Positions 35,700 to 45,132 of a stretch of DNA of 64,000 nt are shown here, in pieces. Position numbers and translations under genes: made by a program. The notes under the pieces are model-generated. The model was not told where the DNA came from. It saw only the letters and a list, made by a program, of their open reading frames with translations, and searched no databases. Positions within the stretch are counted from its first letter, which is position 1. Each line of letters starts with the position of its first letter. Source of the DNA: Chryseobacterium sp. MYb7 (lineage in GTDB: Bacteria; Bacteroidota; Bacteroidia; Flavobacteriales; Weeksellaceae); contig NZ_PCOU01000010.1 of the NCBI RefSeq assembly GCF_002979455.1, forward strand, positions 1 to 64,000, read 5' to 3'.

Positions 35700-37481
35700 T
35701 TACAGATCACGTTTTACGTGCCCTGTTGCCGTGAAAGTATGATTTCCTGAACTATTGGTGTAAGTTCCATTGACGGTGAAATCAATATAATCTCCTACAG
35801 CTCCAAAAGAAGTTACATTTACAACGAGGTTGCCATTATTTGAAGTAATAGCACCTCCTGAAAATTCAAATCCATAATTTGAAGTAAAGCTTGCAGCAAC
35901 TCCCAACATATTATTCTGAGTCATGGAAAAAAATGGGCCTGCAGCATTCATTGAATTTATTCTCAATTGTTTAGGTGACATATTAGGTGATGTAGGTGTG
36001 AGGCCTGTCCATTGTGCATTAATCAGTCCTAACACATAAACAACAGGCTGATTATCAATCTTATAATTGATAAATTCACTCAAAGAATTACAAGCCATAA
36101 TATTTCCCAGATTTACAGTATTAGTTGTTGCCGTGAAAGTAATTTCATTGGTTGTCTGAAAATTAACACTGTCAAATCCTTCATAAGTAAACTGTGGATT
36201 TGCATTGCATGAATAGGTATTAAATGTAAAAACTCCGGTACTGTTTACCGGTACTGACAAATATTGAAAGTAGTTAGTACTTATTACAGGTTTCAGGATT
36301 ACATAACCATCTGTAACATCAGTATTCGAACAGGTTTTCAAATTTCCCTGAATGGTATAACTGGTAGTTGTAGTGGGATTTACAGTAATATCTGGGATTG
36401 TTGTTATAATCCCAGCTGGAAATGGCCCAACATTCGAGGTATAAATTACATTATTACAGATATCATAAACTTTTAAGTTAAGAACTTCACCTGCGGGAAC
36501 AATTCCAGACACCATACCTGTATTATCTGTCATTCCATAGGTTTCATAGGATTGAGAACTTCTCTTTAAGGTCACTCTAATATTAGGCAAAACTTGTCCT
36601 GCTGAATTTTTTACCGTTACTTTCATGGTTGCCTGTGCAAACTGTGCATCACAATTCCACCAGGAAAAATGATTTACTGTTCCTACATAGTTATTTCCAA
36701 TCTTTGTTGCGGAACCTTCTTCTTTCCACATTCCTGTGTCTTCGTTATAAGACCATAATGGAATTGTGCTGGGTGAATTGGAAGTTTGTGAAGCATCTAC
36801 CGGAACTGTAATTTCCGCAGTATGGCCGTTTGCAATCTGAAGATTTTGTCCGGCACTACCCGTTAACTGTACATGCAACATCCCAAAAGTTTCCATCACT
36901 CTTGCATTCCCCCCGGAATTGGTTGCCAAAAAAGATCCTGGCATGAGTTCATTCAGGTATTGATTGGATGGAGCTAAATGAAAAACTCCAACACTCACAT
37001 TTCCTGAATAAGCATTTCCGTTTGCATCTTTAAAGCTTCCGTCAAATTTTACTTTAGTTCCGTTTGGAAGTGAAACTGTAGAGGTAGAGCCTGAAGTAAT
37101 TGTAGAAGTAGTTGTTACAGGAATCATCATGATATTCACCTGATTTATTCCGTTGGTAGGAACTAAAACCCTTGAGGCATTCACGTATCCGGTCTTTGTC
37201 ACTTTTACATGGGCAAAGTTTTCTTTTACTGAAGCATTTTTAAAGGTAAACAAACCTTTAAGGTTGGTTGTTGCCGTATTGGCTCCAATGGTAACGGTTG
37301 CTCCTGAAACCGGTTGTCCGTTTGTGTCGAGAACTACACCCTGGAAATTCTTTTGCGCAGTACTTCCAAAATTATAATTAGATGTAGGATCTGATGTGTT
37401 GTCTTCTATTTCTAAGAAAGATTCATTTTTACATGAAAATATTAATATTAACAACAAAAATAATAAGTAAAATTTTCTCAT
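35700..37481 (-). CDS. Large lipoprotein with a carboxypeptidase-regulatory-like domain
   Basis: I choose the ATG at 37481 (MRKFYLLFLLLILIFSC), because an upstream open frame of 40 codons is not a signal peptide and is poor in normal composition. The chosen start gives a lipobox (IFSC) and a 593-residue outer-membrane or surface lipoprotein. A carboxypeptidase-regulatory-like beta domain (GVVLDTNGQPVSGATVTIG) lies near residue 50, followed by repeated beta-rich modules rich in Thr, Asn and Gly and a second regulatory-like segment near 290. No catalytic domain was recognised. It may be a surface binding protein. Confidence 0.78.
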   Translation of the reverse strand: MRKFYLLFLLLILIFSCKNESFLEIEDNTSDPTSNYNFGSTAQKNFQGVVLDTNGQPVSGATVTIGANTATTNLKGLFTFKNASVKENFAHVKVTKTGYVNASRVLVPTNGINQVNIMMIPVTTTSTITSGSTSTVSLPNGTKVKFDGSFKDANGNAYSGNVSVGVFHLAPSNQYLNELMPGSFLATNSGGNARVMETFGMLHVQLTGSAGQNLQIANGHTAEITVPVDASQTSNSPSTIPLWSYNEDTGMWKEEGSATKIGNNYVGTVNHFSWWNCDAQFAQATMKVTVKNSAGQVLPNIRVTLKRSSQSYETYGMTDNTGMVSGIVPAGEVLNLKVYDICNNVIYTSNVGPFPAGIITTIPDITVNPTTTTSYTIQGNLKTCSNTDVTDGYVILKPVISTNYFQYLSVPVNSTGVFTFNTYSCNANPQFTYEGFDSVNFQTTNEITFTATTNTVNLGNIMACNSLSEFINYKIDNQPVVYVLGLINAQWTGLTPTSPNMSPKQLRINSMNAAGPFFSMTQNNMLGVAASFTSNYGFEFSGGAITSNNGNLVVNVTSFGAVGDYIDFTVNGTYTNSSGNHTFTATGHVKRDL

Positions 37482-37803
37482 ATGATAATGATTTTTAGTT
37501 TTCACTAAATTAATAATAAAAAACAACCGCTTACATTTTTTATTCTTTTTCTTTATTTTTTTTATAAAAATCTTCATGAATTTCATTTTGTGATGTAACA
37601 TTTACGATCTGTCATTTGTCTTATCATACAGAAAGATCAAGTACACTAAATTTTTAATTAATTTTTATTAACTGATAATCAATACGTTAAATTTAATTAT
37701 AAATATTTTCAAGTACTTTGTATTGCATGATACTAAATTTATTATATATCTTTGCAATGTAAAATAACAAACCATACAAGCTATTAATTAAAAAAGAATA
37801 ATC
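37482..37803. promoter_or_regulatory. Divergent regulatory region between the lipoprotein and the tandem barrel genes
   Basis: This 322-base AT-rich interval holds a plus-strand promoter near its right end. No RNA gene or repeat was found in the rest. It includes the open but unlikely upstream extension of the lipoprotein gene. Confidence 0.55.
37723..37754 (+). promoter_or_regulatory. Promoter of the tandem barrel genes
   Basis: TTG at 37723-37725 is followed after 21 bases by TATCTTTG at 37747-37754, matching the TTG / TAnnTTTG consensus of the Bacteroidetes primary sigma factor. It lies 49 bases before the ATG of the first barrel gene. Confidence 0.6.
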
Positions 37804-40065
37804 ATGAAGACTCAAATTCTTATCGCAGCACTATTTTTCGGTGGACTTGTAACTGCCCAGCAGAAAAAAGACAGTATGAAAGTAAATGCTATTGATGCAG
37901 TGAATATCAAGAAGCAGGTTTTCAAAAAACAAGGTGACAGATTAGTTTATGATGTAGCATCTTCATCTATTGCTAAGGGAACCAACACCTTCAATCTTTT
38001 GAAACAAACTCCGATGATTTCCAGTATAGATGGAAAAACGCTGAAGATTTTGGGAAAAAACGATGCAATAATCTACATCAACAATAAGAAAACCAATATG
38101 GATTCTGAGGCATTGATTGAAATGCTGAAATCTACTCCATCAGAAGATATACAGAAAATTGAGGTCATTACAGTTCCGGGAAGTGAATTCCAGGTAGAAT
38201 CTAAAGAAGGAGTTATCAATATTGTCATGAAAAAAAGTAAAAATAACGGCTACAACGGAACGTTGAAAATGCAGAATGAGCAAGGTTATTACAACAATCC
38301 CAATGCAGGAGCTTCTTTTAATTTCAGACAAGGAAAATGGTCCGGTAATTCTAATTTCAGAACAGGAAGCTGGACAGACAGACAAAGATACACACTGTCT
38401 AACGGAGACCCTACCTTCAGAAATGAGTCTTATGGATATAATGATGATCCCAATAAAAACTACGGTGGAGGGTTCAACATTGATTATGAGATCAATAAGA
38501 AACACAGTCTTGGACTCTCTTACAACATGAGATACAATAAAAGTTTCAATTCTGTGCTAGATATCACTAACTGGCAAGATGGAGTTTTGAACAACAGAAC
38601 TGTCAATAATGAGGATGCACAAACCAGAAATCATTCTTTCAATTTAAATTATGAAATGAAAACCGATTCTCTGGGAAGTAAACTGACATCGAATGTGTCT
38701 TATCTATGGTTCAACAGGAATAAAGTAAGTTTTAATGAAAGCTTTCCTCTGAACAGTAATCCTGATAACAACTATTCTGCATTACATCAGTCTGTACCCC
38801 AAATTATCAATAACTATGCAGCCAATATCGACTATCTGAAAAAGACTGCTAAAGGATCAACATGGTTAATGGGTGTAAGCTATAATCACACCAATACAGA
38901 TAATGATACCAAGCAGGATAAACTGAAAAACGGAGAGTTTGTAATAGATCCTAACCAGACTAATCACTTCATTTATAAAGAAAATATTTTGGGAATTTAT
39001 CTGAATTATGAAAGAAAACTGACTGAAAAGTTATCCGGGAAAATAGGAGCTCGTTATGAAATGACAAGAAGTACGGGAGATATTGTAGACAAAACAGGAT
39101 TTGAAAGAAACTATAATAACCTTTTACCTTATCTGAATTTAAATTATGCCATCAATTCAGATCATAATTTGAGTTACACTTTTTCCAGCAGAATCAGAAG
39201 ACCAAGATTCTGGGAACTGAACCCTTCCAGAACTTACTTCACTCCTACCAATTATACGCAGAACAATCCTTTTATACTGGCTGCTAAATTTTATAATCAG
39301 GAGCTGAACTATATGTATAAAAATGCCTATTACGCGAATCTTAGTTTTAACATGGTAGAAGATGCTGCGGCTTCTGATCTGCTTCCGTTACAGGGAACGG
39401 TAACACGTCCTAAAAGAGATGCAAATGGTAATATTATCAATGATGGTAGCGGCAATGCAATCACGGAAAAAGTAAGATTTCTAAGATATATCAGAACCAA
39501 TTACGGAAAAAACAGAGAGCTTGCCTTAACGCTTGGTATGAACAAGTCATGGTTCAAAGATATCTGGACAACCAATTATTCTGTGAACTTAGGATATGTA
39601 ACATTTACAGGCGGTGTATGGGAAGACCCAACTTCTATGCCGGTTCCGGGAGAAACTGAACAAGTAGAACCTTATATCATTGATGTGAAAAACTATAATA
39701 TGTCTCTAACCTTGAATAACGTAATCAGGCTTTCATCTAAAAAAGACTGGTTCTTAGGAGTTAACTACTTCTTTGGAAGCCAGACAGCCATGGAAGGAGG
39801 AATGATAGGAGCAAGACAGAGTTTTGATTTTAATGTGAAGAAAATTATTGGTGATTGGACGATTGTAGCGGAAGTAAGCGACCTATTTAATCAAAGTTTC
39901 TACAGAATTAAAGGAGTACAGCCCAACGGAACCTATAATAATATCACCAATTTCAATTATCCAAGGCTGATGAGTATCGGTGTTACTTACAATTTTGGAA
40001 ATCAGAAACTGAAAAAAGCAAGGGAAATGAAATCAGCGAATGATGCTGTAAAATCAAGAACCTAA
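37804..40065 (+). CDS. Outer membrane beta-barrel protein with TonB-receptor-type plug (first tandem copy)
   Basis: This 753-residue protein has a signal peptide ending near TAQ (residue 19). A plug-like domain follows, with FNLLKQTPMISS, AIIYINNKKTN and IQKIEVITVPGSEF segments, then a large barrel (OMP_b-brl_3-like). The barrel ends with repeated aromatic strands such as VTYNFGNQ. No carboxypeptidase-regulatory-like domain and no obvious TonB box precede the plug. It is related throughout its length to the next gene. Substrate is unknown. It begins a two-gene operon with a good promoter. Confidence 0.88.
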   Translation: MKTQILIAALFFGGLVTAQQKKDSMKVNAIDAVNIKKQVFKKQGDRLVYDVASSSIAKGTNTFNLLKQTPMISSIDGKTLKILGKNDAIIYINNKKTNMDSEALIEMLKSTPSEDIQKIEVITVPGSEFQVESKEGVINIVMKKSKNNGYNGTLKMQNEQGYYNNPNAGASFNFRQGKWSGNSNFRTGSWTDRQRYTLSNGDPTFRNESYGYNDDPNKNYGGGFNIDYEINKKHSLGLSYNMRYNKSFNSVLDITNWQDGVLNNRTVNNEDAQTRNHSFNLNYEMKTDSLGSKLTSNVSYLWFNRNKVSFNESFPLNSNPDNNYSALHQSVPQIINNYAANIDYLKKTAKGSTWLMGVSYNHTNTDNDTKQDKLKNGEFVIDPNQTNHFIYKENILGIYLNYERKLTEKLSGKIGARYEMTRSTGDIVDKTGFERNYNNLLPYLNLNYAINSDHNLSYTFSSRIRRPRFWELNPSRTYFTPTNYTQNNPFILAAKFYNQELNYMYKNAYYANLSFNMVEDAAASDLLPLQGTVTRPKRDANGNIINDGSGNAITEKVRFLRYIRTNYGKNRELALTLGMNKSWFKDIWTTNYSVNLGYVTFTGGVWEDPTSMPVPGETEQVEPYIIDVKNYNMSLTLNNVIRLSSKKDWFLGVNYFFGSQTAMEGGMIGARQSFDFNVKKIIGDWTIVAEVSDLFNQSFYRIKGVQPNGTYNNITNFNYPRLMSIGVTYNFGNQKLKKAREMKSANDAVKSRT

Positions 40066-40110
40066 ACTATAAAACTTATATCACTACATCCACTCTTAAA
40101 TAAAAACAAC

Positions 40111-42363
40111 ATGAAACGTATAATTTTGTCAATGGCCATCGTATTCGGTACATGCGCATTTGCTCAGGAAAAGAAAGCTGACACGGCAAAAACAAAAAAT
40201 ATAGAAGGAATTACCATTACAAAACAGGTTTTCAAAAAACAAAGTGACCGTTTTGTATATGATGTAGCAGCTTCCCCCGTAGCCAAAGGAAATACCACGT
40301 TTGATCTGCTAAAGCAGACTCCGTTATTATCTTCAACAGATGATAAAACATTGAAAATCGCTGGAAAAAATAATGCCCTGATCTATATCAACGGAAGAAA
40401 AACGAACATGGATTCTGAGTCTCTGGCTCAATTTCTGAAAAATACTCCGGCAGAAAATATTCAGAAAATTGAAGTGATTACCGTTCCCGGAAGTGAATTT
40501 CAGGTAGAATCATCCGACGGGATCATCAACATCGTTCTTAAGAAAAAAATGAGCGATGGGCTTAGTGGAAACATGAGAATGTCTAATACCACCAATAAAT
40601 ATAACGGAAGCCAGGCCAGCTTCTCTGCCAATTACAGAAAAGGTAAGCTGGGAGTGAGCGCCAACCTTAGCGGTGGAGAAAATATTGAAGCACAAACCTA
40701 CACATTAAGAAATGGTACTGCTAAAACTTCTAATCAATCCACAGGAGATATTGATGATCCTAATAAAAATCTAGGTGGCTATCTGAATATTGATTATCAG
40801 CTGAATGAAAAAAGCAATCTTGCTTTATCCTGGAACACATGGGCAAATAAAAGCTATAATTCAACAGTCAATCTTTTCAATACAATCAAGACAGAAGACG
40901 GCACAAAATATACATGGTCTAAAAACAAAGAAGATGCAAGATCTTATAACAATTCACTGAACTTAAATTATGAGTTAAAAACGGATTCTCTTGGAAGTAA
41001 GCTTAATGTAAATGCAGCTTATCTTAATTATAAAAGATTCCAGTTTACAGACAACAGAACGTATATGTCTGATGTGAATATGGGAACTGGAAATATGACA
41101 ACACAAGTATTCCAGGATCTCCCTCAGATCATTAATAACTTCTCCGGAATGGTAGATTATATTCAGAAATTTAAAAATGACCTGACGATCTCTATAGGAG
41201 GAAATTACAACAAAACCAAAACAGACAACGATTCTAAAAACATAACGTATTCTTTTGATCCCGCAAAAGATCCGGATCCAAGACCAAATCACTTTATTTA
41301 TGATGAAAATATTTACGGAGCATACCTTACTGTAGAAAAGAAATTCTCGGATAAAATTTCCGGAAAAATCGGGGCGAGATATGAAATTACAAACAGTCTC
41401 GGAACTTCTGATAATGCTCCTACAGACGAACTTAAAAGGATTGAAAGAAATTACAATAACTTACTTCCTTATTTAAGTTTCAATTACGCTATCAACGATA
41501 AAAACAATATTTCGTACTCTTTTTCAAGCAGAATGAGAAGACCTAGTTTCTGGGAAATCAATCCTGTAAGAAATATCCTGACGGATGATAACTATACACA
41601 GAACAACCCATTTGTAAAAGCTTCCTCTACTTATAACCAGGAACTTACATATATGTTTAAAAATTCATATTTCCTGATTTTAAACCATTCCTATATTAAA
41701 GATGCTATCACTCAGGTTCCGCTGCAGGGATATCCTGTATCACCGGATGGTACGGTGGGGACTAATCCTGTATTGAGATACATCAGAACCAATTTTGGAG
41801 ATAAGCAGGAAATGTCTGCCATGGTAGGTATTCAGAAGTCATTTTTTAAACAATACTGGACCACCAATTTCAACATCGGAGTTCAGCACAATATCAACAA
41901 CGGAAGTCTTGATACTGATCCTACTACAGGAGACCGATTCAGAAACCAGGATGGTAAAGATATCGCTTACACCAACAAAACGAATTCTACCAGTCTTTTG
42001 ATTCAGACCAACAACACCATTCGTCTTGACAAAAAGAAAACATGGTTCTTTGGAGTTAATTATTTCTTCGTAGACAAACAGCAGATCGAGCTTGGATTAC
42101 TGAAAGGTTTAATGAGTTTAGACCTCAGCTTGAAGAAAATGTGGAACGACTGGACCTTTGCAGTGAATGTAAATGATGTTCTGAATACCAACATCGTTAA
42201 AATTGAAGATTTTCAGGATAACGGAAATTACAATTACATCCACCAAAACCGATACAACAGAAGTTTTACGGTAAGCCTTACCTACAATTTCGGGAACCAG
42301 AAAGTGAAAAAGGTAAGAGACATCGAAGGCGCTTCAGATGCTATTAAAAGCAGAACAAGATAA
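40111..42363 (+). CDS. Outer membrane beta-barrel protein with TonB-receptor-type plug (second tandem copy)
   Basis: This 750-residue paralog of the preceding gene has the same layout: signal peptide (cleavage near FAQ), plug (FDLLKQTPLLSS, ALIYINGRKTN, IQKIEVITVPGSEF) and barrel ending in LTYNFGNQKVKK. Large blocks are near-identical in the plug and in a barrel segment containing ERNYNNLLPYLSFNYAIN, while intervening loops differ. The extreme C-terminal tails, with SANDAVKSRT and GASDAIKSRTR, are also conserved. It lies 45 bases after the first copy and ends at a terminator. Divergent loops suggest different ligands. Confidence 0.88.
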   Translation: MKRIILSMAIVFGTCAFAQEKKADTAKTKNIEGITITKQVFKKQSDRFVYDVAASPVAKGNTTFDLLKQTPLLSSTDDKTLKIAGKNNALIYINGRKTNMDSESLAQFLKNTPAENIQKIEVITVPGSEFQVESSDGIINIVLKKKMSDGLSGNMRMSNTTNKYNGSQASFSANYRKGKLGVSANLSGGENIEAQTYTLRNGTAKTSNQSTGDIDDPNKNLGGYLNIDYQLNEKSNLALSWNTWANKSYNSTVNLFNTIKTEDGTKYTWSKNKEDARSYNNSLNLNYELKTDSLGSKLNVNAAYLNYKRFQFTDNRTYMSDVNMGTGNMTTQVFQDLPQIINNFSGMVDYIQKFKNDLTISIGGNYNKTKTDNDSKNITYSFDPAKDPDPRPNHFIYDENIYGAYLTVEKKFSDKISGKIGARYEITNSLGTSDNAPTDELKRIERNYNNLLPYLSFNYAINDKNNISYSFSSRMRRPSFWEINPVRNILTDDNYTQNNPFVKASSTYNQELTYMFKNSYFLILNHSYIKDAITQVPLQGYPVSPDGTVGTNPVLRYIRTNFGDKQEMSAMVGIQKSFFKQYWTTNFNIGVQHNINNGSLDTDPTTGDRFRNQDGKDIAYTNKTNSTSLLIQTNNTIRLDKKKTWFFGVNYFFVDKQQIELGLLKGLMSLDLSLKKMWNDWTFAVNVNDVLNTNIVKIEDFQDNGNYNYIHQNRYNRSFTVSLTYNFGNQKVKKVRDIEGASDAIKSRTR

Positions 42364-42399
42364 AGATTATCTTTCTTCATATTCAATTATTCTTACGGT

Positions 42400-42423
42400 A
42401 TCCGCTGATTCTTTTCAGCGGAT
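42400..42423 (+). terminator. Terminator after the tandem barrel genes
   Basis: ATCCGCTGA (42400-42408) and TCAGCGGAT (42415-42423) form a 9-bp stem with a 6-base loop followed by a run of T. Confidence 0.85.
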
Positions 42424-42441
42424 TTTTTATATTTAATAGCT

Positions 42442-43302
42442 ATGAAAAAGGATATAAATATTATTTTAATTTGCCTGAGCCTGCTCTTTCTATGGACAAG
42501 CTGTAAAGAAAAAAAGATAAAGCTAGGTAAAGGTGTCAGCTTTGATAAAGAGGAAAATATTCACTATGGGAAAAATTCTGACCAAATAATGGATCTTTAT
42601 ATTCCAAATACAAAGTCAGGAAAGGGAAAGGAAGTTTTCATCATTATTCATGGTGGTGGCTGGCGTGCTGGGGATAAGACACAGCTCACTTTTTTCACTC
42701 TTTCTATGATGCAAAGATTTCCTGATTATATTTTTGTCAATATGAATTACAGACTCGCTTCAGAAACCCAGTATGGATTACCCAATCAAATAAATGACAT
42801 TAAAGATGTTTCCGCTTTTTTAGAAAAGAAACTTAAATACAGTCCTAAGTTTATATTACTTGGTAATAGTGCTGGAGCCCATTTATCTATGTTGTATGCT
42901 TATAAATTCGATACTGATAAGAAAGTAAAAGCCGTTATTAATATTGTGGGACCTACTGACCTCTCTGATTCTGGTTTCAAAAACTATCAGGAATATTCTT
43001 TTGTGGAAAGCAGGCTTGTAGATCCTCGTATAATGAAAACTGGAGTTTCAAGAATAGATTTTGCCAGCCCTGTCAAATGGATAAATAAAAACTCCCCTCC
43101 TACTTTATCTTATTATGGAAATTCGGATCGCGTTATTCCTTCTACGCAAGGAAAAATCTTAGATTCAGTTTTAAATAAATATCATGTACTCTATGAGTCT
43201 TATCCATTCAATGGCGGTCATCTGGATTGGGATAAACATCCTCATGATGAATTTCTCATCAATAAAATTGAAACATTTCTTAAGAAAACAGACAAAAAAT
43301 AA
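42442..43302 (+). CDS. Esterase-like alpha/beta hydrolase lipoprotein
   Basis: This 286-residue protein starts with a lipoprotein signal (LLFLWTSC, Cys near residue 21). Its fold is that of an alpha/beta hydrolase of the esterase/lipase type: oxyanion motif IHGGGWRAGDK near residue 69, nucleophile elbow GNSAGA near 142, and a C-terminal GGHLDWDKHPH region with the likely catalytic His, Asp being near NSDRVIP. It probably faces the periplasm or cell surface. The substrate is unknown; the HGGGW class often deacylates carbohydrate or lipid esters. Confidence 0.85.
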   Translation: MKKDINIILICLSLLFLWTSCKEKKIKLGKGVSFDKEENIHYGKNSDQIMDLYIPNTKSGKGKEVFIIIHGGGWRAGDKTQLTFFTLSMMQRFPDYIFVNMNYRLASETQYGLPNQINDIKDVSAFLEKKLKYSPKFILLGNSAGAHLSMLYAYKFDTDKKVKAVINIVGPTDLSDSGFKNYQEYSFVESRLVDPRIMKTGVSRIDFASPVKWINKNSPPTLSYYGNSDRVIPSTQGKILDSVLNKYHVLYESYPFNGGHLDWDKHPHDEFLINKIETFLKKTDKK

Positions 43303-43330
43303 CACGTTCTGATTTTCAAAACGTGTTATT
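43298..43330. terminator. Bidirectional terminator between the hydrolase and GH43-like genes
   Basis: AATAACACGTT (43298-43308) and AACGTGTTATT (43320-43330) form an 11-bp stem with A- and T-rich flanks on both sides. The first arm starts in the stop codon of the hydrolase gene. Confidence 0.8.
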
Positions 43331-43350
43331 TATTTATTTTTTAATTCAAT

Positions 43351-45105
43351 CTATTCAGATTTTGCAACGGCTGTTCTTTCTGAAACGCCATTCGCATTGA
43401 AAGCTTCAATCTGGAAATAGTATGCATCTGTTCTGTCTGCTCCTGTAAAGAAATATTCATTTTTTCCGTACACCATAATGCTTCCATACAATTTATCCGG
43501 AGTCTTACCAAAATAGATTACATAGCCGTCTGCATCAGGGTTCTGCTGCCATTTCATCCAGATACTTCTTCTTTCACCATACTTTTTGGGATCAGCTCTT
43601 AAAGGCACAAACCCTTCTACTTTAGCAGGCTGTTTCCCAGCTCCTTTTCCAAACACTCTGAAACCGCTTAATGCAAATTTTCCGGTAGGCATTTTCAGGT
43701 TTTCCATTTTCAGGAAACGGGCTTTTGCCGGCTGTTCAAGCTCAACATAATCGTGGGGAACATCTTTTGTATTTTTACTTTTATCTACAATCACATTCCA
43801 TTTCTTACCATCATTGGAACCGTAAATTTTATACTGATGCATTTTCCCTAAGGTTTTCCCCATGAATTCAGCATCCTGATCCGCATAATTGATCTGAATG
43901 GCATTGATGGTGGAAACTTCACCAAGATCCGTCTGAAACCATTCTCCTGAATTCCCGGTTTTGGCACTCCAATACGTTTTGATATCTTCATCTACCGCAT
44001 TATTGGGCTGATAACCTCCTAAAGTAGATGAAACCTGAACAGGTTTATTATAATTTAACAGCATCCATCCGGCAAAAAGACCCTTTGTAAAATCTTTCCC
44101 CTGTGCATACTGCGGAAGATAAGTTGGATAATCTCCATAAGCCGTGTTACAGTACATCACATCATCTTTATCAAAACCTGCAGGCCAGATTCCGAGTCTT
44201 CTTTCAAAATTATTTTTGGTTGAAATAAAGATGGTCGAAATGTGCCACCAGTTTTTATAATTGTCTTCAAACGTAGCGCCGTGGCCCGCTCCTCTGGCAA
44301 AACCTCCCGGTTTGTACGAAAATGGATTATGCTGTTGATATTCGAAGCCTTCCAAAGGACTTTTGCTCACATATACTCCATCAGAATATCCACTGAATTC
44401 TGTTGCCGGAGCACCATACTGCATATAATATTTCCCATTGTGTTTTGTCATCCATGCCCCTTCTACAAAAGGCTGAAGAAAAACATTATCATTGTATTCC
44501 CCAAAACGTTCCCAGCCATGATCTTCAGGTTTTAGCTTAATAATAGGCTTTACGAAACCTTCAGACTGAAGATTTTTCACTTTCACCTCTGTTCCCAGCA
44601 ATGGCCATTCGTTACTTGAGCCCCAGTACAGATACAGTTTATTTTTATCTTCATCATAATGGAATGCCGGATCCCACGCTCCTACTTTCAAAGTATCCAC
44701 TGCAATTTTCCAGTCATCTTTGGTAGGATTTGTACTTTTCCAGATTGGAAAATCCTGTTCCCAGGTAGAGCCATAGACGTACAGCGTATCTTTCATCGCC
44801 CAGACAGCCGGAGCATTAAGGTCATGGGTATATTTATTATCTCTTAAAAATTTCCTTTTCACAAACTTCCAGTCCAGCATATCATCACTGTACCAGTATC
44901 CTTCCTGATTGGTAGAAAAAAGAAACAGTTTATTCTTAAAATTAACAATTACCGGATCTGCCGTAGCACGGTGTTTTCCCTGTTTTGAAAAAACTTCGAA
45001 AGGCGTATAACCATAATCAATATTAATGGGATTACAGAACGTTTTCTGCTGAGCCCCTACAATCATTCCAAGAAAAATTGCTAATGACAGAAAGTATTGT
45101 CTCAT
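43351..45105 (-). CDS. GH43-like glycoside hydrolase with discoidin and fibronectin III-type modules
   Basis: This 584-residue exported protein has a signal peptide ending near VGAQ. The N-terminal half is a five-bladed propeller-like region of the GH43 type: likely catalytic Asp in TADPVIVN near residue 50, another conserved Asp in AWDPAFHYDE near 143, and repeated KLYLYWG-type strands. An F5/8 type C (discoidin) carbohydrate-binding domain follows (about 345-490; NNAVDEDIKTYWSA), then a fibronectin III-like tail (about 500-584). It lies 27 bases after the end of the membrane-protein gene of the polyamine cluster, so it could be read through from it. Substrate is unknown. Confidence 0.82.
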   Translation of the reverse strand: MRQYFLSLAIFLGMIVGAQQKTFCNPINIDYGYTPFEVFSKQGKHRATADPVIVNFKNKLFLFSTNQEGYWYSDDMLDWKFVKRKFLRDNKYTHDLNAPAVWAMKDTLYVYGSTWEQDFPIWKSTNPTKDDWKIAVDTLKVGAWDPAFHYDEDKNKLYLYWGSSNEWPLLGTEVKVKNLQSEGFVKPIIKLKPEDHGWERFGEYNDNVFLQPFVEGAWMTKHNGKYYMQYGAPATEFSGYSDGVYVSKSPLEGFEYQQHNPFSYKPGGFARGAGHGATFEDNYKNWWHISTIFISTKNNFERRLGIWPAGFDKDDVMYCNTAYGDYPTYLPQYAQGKDFTKGLFAGWMLLNYNKPVQVSSTLGGYQPNNAVDEDIKTYWSAKTGNSGEWFQTDLGEVSTINAIQINYADQDAEFMGKTLGKMHQYKIYGSNDGKKWNVIVDKSKNTKDVPHDYVELEQPAKARFLKMENLKMPTGKFALSGFRVFGKGAGKQPAKVEGFVPLRADPKKYGERRSIWMKWQQNPDADGYVIYFGKTPDKLYGSIMVYGKNEYFFTGADRTDAYYFQIEAFNANGVSERTAVAKSE

Positions 45106-45132
45106 TATTAGATTTTAAAGATTACCGCAAAG

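Noticed and set aside
37482..37601. Longer start for the large lipoprotein gene (40 extra codons)
   Set aside because: The extension is Lys-rich with no signal peptide, while the ATG at 37481 gives a clean lipoprotein leader.
43351..45105. GH43-like gene as a member of the polyamine module
   Set aside because: It is 27 bases from the cluster and on the same strand, but its carbohydrate-binding architecture does not fit the other functions. Read-through is possible and common function is not supported.
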